Positions 59,710 to 61,035 of a stretch of DNA of 61,035 nucleotides are shown here, in pieces. The stretch's first letter is position 1. Every line of letters begins with the position of its first letter. A program made the translations under genes and the position numbers. The notes below the pieces were generated by a model. That model was given only the letters and a program-made list of their open reading frames with translations. It did not search any database and was not told where the DNA came from. Source of the stretch: Dehalococcoidia bacterium (GTDB lineage Bacteria; Chloroflexota; Dehalococcoidia; SHYB01); assembly GCA_009693015.1 (NCBI GenBank), contig SHYB01000008.1, positions 1 to 61,035 on the forward strand. Direction: 5' to 3'.

Positions 59710-61035
59710 ATGAAACAGTTCGCAGGGTTGACCAGGGGATGGACGCACTGGGTGCGCGTGGGCGTGCCAGTGGGTATGGTCGCCGCGCTCCTCGTCACGG
59801 CGTGCGGCGGGGGCGAGGAAGTCGCGCCGACGTCGCCGCCCATTGCCGCTACTACAGCGCCAACGCCAATTCCAACGGTCGCTCCGACGGCGACAGCAAC
59901 TCCGGTGCCGGTTCCCACGGGCCAGGTGCGCATTGCGATGCCGGAACTGCTGGACCAATCGTTCTCTCCCAAGTCGGCGCAACAGATGTACTATGCCGAC
60001 CCCGTCTTTGACCACACCGTGGGCGTGGACAACGATGGCAAGCTGGACTCTAGCCGCGGACTGGCGAGTTCGTGGCAGGCTAGCGCGGATTCCAAGACCT
60101 GGACATTCAAACTCCGGGACACCGTAGTCTTTTCGAATGGGCAGAAGGCTACTCCCGCCGATGTCGATTACATAATCCGCTGGGTCACGCGGGCCGATAC
60201 CAAGGTGACCGGCGGCTCCGCCCTGCGGTCAGCCATTGACACCATCGAAGTGCCTGACGGGGCCACGGTGACGTTCAAACTCAAGGCGCCAGACCTGTTT
60301 TTCCCTCTCAACTGGCTTGCGCCAACGGGCCAGGGCTTCATCAGCGCTGTGATTCCCAAGGCGTACTTTGAGCAAGCGGGGGAGGCGGGCTTCAATCGGA
60401 GCCCGATTGGAAGCGGACCCTACGTTCTCAAAGAGAACAACATCGGCAACAACATTGTCCTTGAGGCCACGGCGCGCCATTGGTACTACGGCGTCCCGAA
60501 GGTCAAGACGGTGGAGTTCCGCATTGTGCCGGAGACCAGCACGCGGTCGGCATTAGTGATTACCGGTGGGATGGAGATGGCCGCCACGGACAGGACCGAG
60601 GCCCCCCGGCTGCGAAGCCAGGGCCTGCTGGTGACGACGAAGGACAGCGCCGGAGTCGTGAACGCGCGGATACTGGAGCAGTACAAGCGCGAATATCCCG
60701 GCTATGGGCCGAATCCGCTGGCGGATCAGCGCGTCCGCAATGCCCTTGACCTGGCGGTGGACCGTAAGGTTCTCGTCGACACCTTCCTGAAGGGCCTGGC
60801 GATCCCATCGGTGAACTACATACCCATGCCCTGGGACCCCGCATTCGAGCGTCTCCCTGTGCCTGCCCAAAACCTGGTCAAGGCCAAGCAGATGCTCCAG
60901 GATGCTGGCTTCGCAGGCTTCTCCCTGGACGTGTACATCTTCGAGCAAGCGGGTCTGCCGGAGGGGCCACAGATGATGGAGGCGCTGGCGGTGTGGTGGG
61001 AGCAGATTGGGGTCAAGGTGAACCGCATCAGCACC
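59710..61035 (+). CDS. ABC transporter substrate-binding lipoprotein (peptide/nickel family), 3' end outside the window
   Basis: 442 residues visible; the frame is open to the right edge. Signal peptide with lipobox LLVTAC, Cys32, then a Pro/Thr/Ala spacer to about 75. The family 5 (DppA/OppA-type) fold follows: MPELLDQSFSPKSAQQM, LASSWQASADSKTWTFKLRD, the signature-region FSNGQKATPADVDYIIRWV, IGSGPYVLKENN, and RVRNALDLAVDRKVLVD. It binds peptides or similar solutes outside the membrane. Permease and ATPase genes would be expected beyond the window. Confidence 0.92.
   Translation, partial: MKQFAGLTRGWTHWVRVGVPVGMVAALLVTACGGGEEVAPTSPPIAATTAPTPIPTVAPTATATPVPVPTGQVRIAMPELLDQSFSPKSAQQMYYADPVFDHTVGVDNDGKLDSSRGLASSWQASADSKTWTFKLRDTVVFSNGQKATPADVDYIIRWVTRADTKVTGGSALRSAIDTIEVPDGATVTFKLKAPDLFFPLNWLAPTGQGFISAVIPKAYFEQAGEAGFNRSPIGSGPYVLKENNIGNNIVLEATARHWYYGVPKVKTVEFRIVPETSTRSALVITGGMEMAATDRTEAPRLRSQGLLVTTKDSAGVVNARILEQYKREYPGYGPNPLADQRVRNALDLAVDRKVLVDTFLKGLAIPSVNYIPMPWDPAFERLPVPAQNLVKAKQMLQDAGFAGFSLDVYIFEQAGLPEGPQMMEALAVWWEQIGVKVNRIST

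Overview
The window is a high-GC bacterial chromosome segment that most resembles a member of the Chloroflexota (Dehalococcoidia/SAR202-like). The pointers are a giant membrane protein of the 'YYY' (DUF2298) type fused to a GT39-like half, an 11-gene nuo operon without nuoEFG, a UGSC-family selenoprotein, a SpoIIIAA-like ATPase with an R3H tail, and many GTG starts with 4-base stop/start overlaps. There is no rRNA, no CRISPR array, no insertion sequence and no intact prophage. The assignment rests on gene content only.

Layout. 0-5 kb (minus strand): tmk, the R3H ATPase, a GNAT-like protein and pdxT-pdxS (PLP synthase). 5-11 kb (plus): a potassium-uptake cluster (TrkH, three TrkA-type proteins, a universal stress protein) that runs without a gap into prephenate dehydratase, a sulfite-oxidase-like molybdenum protein and a flavin reductase. 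11.4-15.8 kb (minus): the 1448-aa YYY membrane protein. 15.8-22 kb (plus): ybeY, dnaX-ybaB-recR-recO and a biotin carboxylase/biotin carrier pair. 22-26 kb: an MFS transporter, a selenoprotein read through an in-frame UGA, a strong bidirectional terminator and a membrane-GAF gene broken by an amber codon. 26.4-39.2 kb (plus): uvrA, then nuoABCDHIJKLMN. 39-44 kb: a DUF971 protein, hisIE, a MaoC-like protein and a patch of small, truncated and frameshifted genes. 44-53.5 kb: molybdopterin genes (moaC, moaA), rnhA, rdgB, glpX, class I aldolase, a two-subunit CoA transferase, ruvC-ruvA and a predicted copper lipoprotein. 53.5-58.8 kb (minus): yebC, the rpsP-khpA-rimM translation cluster and a nitrate/sulfonate/taurine-type ABC importer. 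59 kb to the end: tRNA-Ala(GGC), a broken GIY-YIG gene and the start of a peptide-type ABC binding lipoprotein.

How the genes work together. The central-metabolism content is coherent: a Complex I core that takes electrons from something other than a linked NuoEFG module, gluconeogenic FBPase (GlpX) with class I aldolase facing it, acyl-CoA carboxylation, CoA transfer, and molybdenum-cofactor synthesis that could serve the sulfite-oxidase-like protein.

The most notable observations are the UGA-containing UGSC protein with a possible SECIS hairpin, four promoters sharing a TAGAATC -10, two independent Gln(CAG)-to-TAG interruptions, short direct repeats at five gene junctions (one of which made a 19-codon micro-ORF coupled on both sides), and a perfect 46-base palindrome.
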